NCBI GenBank assembly: GCA_937911175.1
Contig: CALDSE010000031.1
Coordinates: 1-32,965 of the forward strand
DNA: 32,965 nt
Direction of reading: 5' to 3'
Source: an uncultured Sediminibacterium sp.
GTDB lineage: Bacteria > Bacteroidota > Bacteroidia > Chitinophagales > Chitinophagaceae
In this document: positions 31,454-32,965 of the stretch, piece after piece
Numbering within the stretch: the first letter of the stretch is position 1
How the letters are laid out: every line of letters starts with the position of its first letter
Made by a program: the position numbers and the translations under genes
The notes under the pieces: model-generated
Seen by the model: only the letters and a program-made list of their open reading frames with translations
What the model was told of the DNA's origin: nothing
The model's database searches: none

Positions 31454-32041
31454 ATGACAAATAAATACTTCGACAAATTATTAGCCGAGATTTCAAAAAC
31501 AGGGAAACCAAATCTTGAAGACAGCGAATATATTAGTCAGTATTTTATACCAATAAATTCGGCAAGAAATTCAATTTTAGAAGAACAAGATAAAATCCCT
31601 GAATACTTGTATTTCATAAATTCTGGTTTTATGCGACTGTTTTACTATGACCAAAACGGAGAAGAACAAACAACTTTTTTATGTTCGCAAAATGGTTTCA
31701 TTGCATCATTCTCGTCATTGATTAATCAGACAAAAGCGACAGAAAATGTAGAGTGTATTTCTGATTGCGAATTATTGAAAATATCTTATGTTGATGCAAA
31801 ACAACTTGTAGATAAAAGCGCAATTTTCAAAAACTTTTTTTTAGTAATGTTCGAAAAGTCTATATCATCAGCAACATTAAGAGCTAATGACCTAGCATCA
31901 TTAAATGCAGACCAACGCTACCAAAAAATGATAGACCAACAAGCACATTTTATTCAAAATATTCCACTTCAATACATTGCTTCATATTTAGGAATAAAAC
32001 CACAAAGTTTGAGTAGAATTAGAAAACAGGCAATTAAGTAA
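31454..32041 (+). CDS. Crp/Fnr-family transcriptional regulator
   Basis: 195 residues. The N-terminal cyclic-nucleotide-binding beta-roll (about 25-125) includes YLYFINSGFMRLFYYDQNGEE and ECISDCELLKISY. It lacks an evident cAMP phosphate-binding motif, as is usual for Bacteroidota members. A long helix follows, then a C-terminal helix-turn-helix IPLQYIASYLGIKPQSLSRI (about 169-188). It lies between a palindrome arm and the hydroxylase gene, 65 bases before it, and probably controls it; that is inference from position. Confidence 0.92.
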   Translation: MTNKYFDKLLAEISKTGKPNLEDSEYISQYFIPINSARNSILEEQDKIPEYLYFINSGFMRLFYYDQNGEEQTTFLCSQNGFIASFSSLINQTKATENVECISDCELLKISYVDAKQLVDKSAIFKNFFLVMFEKSISSATLRANDLASLNADQRYQKMIDQQAHFIQNIPLQYIASYLGIKPQSLSRIRKQAIK

Positions 32042-32106
32042 CATTTGTGAAGTAGAATAAAATTTTGTTTTTTGACATTTGCATTTCATTTAACAACATT
32101 AATAAA

Positions 32107-32883
32107 ATGGAAAGATTGCAAGAAATCTTAAAACAACTCCCCACGGCATTTGGACAGTCCTTAATGAATTACGGGATTATCGTAATTATTTATTTAGTGG
32201 TGTGGAAACTATTAAAAAAACGACTTAAAAATTGGAGAATACAATTGAAAGAACGTGTTGATGCCAAACAAATCAAGTCAGAATTGTTAAACAGCCTTTT
32301 CACACTTATGGTAAGTACCGTATTAGTACTTATAATTTATTCTTTAAAATCACTTGGTTACACGAAAATCTATACAGACATAAATGAGTACCCTAAATTC
32401 TTTGCTTATAGTGGCTTTTTCATTTTTTTACTTTTTGACGACACTTGGTTTTACTGGGTACACCGCCTTTTGCATCACCCACGAATTTTCAAGTATATTC
32501 ATAAGGTACACCACAAAAGTATTGACGTTAATCCATTTACATCACTATCCTTTCATTGGGCAGAAGCTTTATTACTCACATTTTGGATTGTACCAATCAG
32601 TATGATTTTTCCAATGTACGTTCCTGCACTTGGACTATTACAGATTTGGGGGTTTTTAGACAATATAAAATCACATCTTGGGTACGAATTTTTTCCAAGT
32701 TGGTGGAATAAAAGTTTTGGAAAACTAATGACATCAAGCACACACCATAATATGCACCACAGTAAATTTAATGGAAATTATGGCGTTCATTTTCGTATTT
32801 GGGACAGACTTTTAGGAACAGAATTTAATGACTACGAAAAGACATTTGACGAAATACAAGACCGAAAAAAGGGCAGCCGATAA
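32107..32883 (+). CDS. Fatty acid hydroxylase / sterol desaturase family membrane enzyme
   Basis: The start is the ATG at 32107; the longer frame from a TTG at 32065 adds an unlikely N-terminus. 258 residues with four or five TM segments and the di-iron histidine boxes HRLLHH (119-124), HKVHH (132-136) and THHNMHH (212-218), spaced as in the fatty acid hydroxylase superfamily. Members hydroxylate or desaturate lipid chains, sterols or carotenoids using oxygen; sterols are unlikely in this organism, so lipid or carotenoid is the better guess. The stop codon TAA (32881-32883) lies inside the left arm of the palindrome. It is paired with a Crp-like regulator. Confidence 0.92.
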   Translation: MERLQEILKQLPTAFGQSLMNYGIIVIIYLVVWKLLKKRLKNWRIQLKERVDAKQIKSELLNSLFTLMVSTVLVLIIYSLKSLGYTKIYTDINEYPKFFAYSGFFIFLLFDDTWFYWVHRLLHHPRIFKYIHKVHHKSIDVNPFTSLSFHWAEALLLTFWIVPISMIFPMYVPALGLLQIWGFLDNIKSHLGYEFFPSWWNKSFGKLMTSSTHHNMHHSKFNGNYGVHFRIWDRLLGTEFNDYEKTFDEIQDRKKGSR

Positions 32884-32905
32884 CACGGGTTTTACAAAAG
32901 CGGGG
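32876..32905 (+). repeat. Left arm of an imperfect cassette-bounding palindrome
   Basis: GCCGATAACACGGGTTTTAC, followed by AAAAGCGGGG, overlaps the last two codons and stop of the hydroxylase gene. It is complementary to the arm at 31391-31425. The rest of the window to 32965 has no gene and is G-rich then mixed (GGTTCGTGCTTC, GAAAGTGAAGTGC), fitting the centre of a large palindromic site whose other arm would lie beyond the window. Confidence 0.6.
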
Positions 32906-32965
32906 GGTTCGTGCTTCTATGAAAGTGAAGTGCTAAATTCAAGCTTTGTGCATCTAATGAAGTTT

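Noticed and set aside
31391..32905. Canonical integron attC sites
   Set aside because: The RYYYAAC and GTTRRRY core boxes are not met and no integron integrase is present; kept only as a non-standard cassette-like palindrome.
1..32965. CRISPR arrays, transposases, insertion sequences or prophage genes
   Set aside because: None of the recognised proteins belongs to these classes and no regularly spaced repeats were seen.

Overview
The window is AT-rich bacterial chromosome from a member of the Bacteroidota, most likely Chitinophagaceae or a close relative. This rests on repeated perfect copies of the Bacteroidota -7 promoter box TAnnTTTG, the lack of Shine-Dalgarno sequences, signal peptides that typically end in AQ, and Bacteroidota-type families (choice-of-anchor I lipoprotein, DoxX-like protein, PepSY membrane protein, small OMP barrels). 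No transposase, integrase, rRNA or CRISPR array is visible.

Layout. (1) 1-684: the tail of an outer-membrane-type protein, a two-way terminator and a DUF4442 hotdog protein. (2) 863-7805: a five-gene plus-strand run with a vSGLT-type Na+ symporter, an exported N-acyl-D-amino-acid deacylase, a DUF1611/DgcN protein, an enolase-superfamily dipeptide epimerase/DgcA and an APC amino-acid permease. Together they look like a scavenging route for D-glutamate, N-acyl-D-amino acids or murein peptides. (3) 7765-12979: mostly minus-strand genes for a Dabb protein, a Tat-exported sugar-isomerase-like TIM barrel, a class II cyclic-nucleotide phosphodiesterase and a lipoprotein proline-iminopeptidase-like hydrolase, plus a divergent HxlR regulator and an OMP-like protein. 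(4) 13104-14967: a small membrane protein and a choice-of-anchor I lipoprotein. (5) 15090-19059: a probable metal/redox locus with DoxX-like, PepSY-TM, small exporter and Cys-rich DUF6370-like genes on the minus strand, divergent from an exported HMA-domain protein and an outer-membrane protein, and followed by an exported flavodoxin. (6) 19208-26076: a compact plus-strand operon of two S1 sulfatases, an exported formylglycine-generating enzyme with both catalytic cysteines, an SSS symporter and a BNR/Asp-box sialidase-like protein. This suggests use of sulfated, possibly sialylated glycans. (7) 26090-27658: two tandem paralogous His-rich single-TM proteins of unknown function. (8) 27838-30487: tRNA(CAT), a barrel protein, hflX plus a Rieske protein, and tRNA-Asn.

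(9) 30479-32965 is the accessory-looking end. An 81-bp direct repeat contains the last 9 nt of tRNA-Asn and its terminator. It recurs exactly 686 bp downstream and brackets a single exported cupin gene, which looks like an att duplication. After it comes a two-gene unit (Crp/Fnr regulator and fatty acid hydroxylase/sterol desaturase) bounded by complementary arms of an imperfect palindrome, and the left arm overlaps the stop codon of the last gene. This resembles one cassette of a repeat-bounded array that continues beyond the window.
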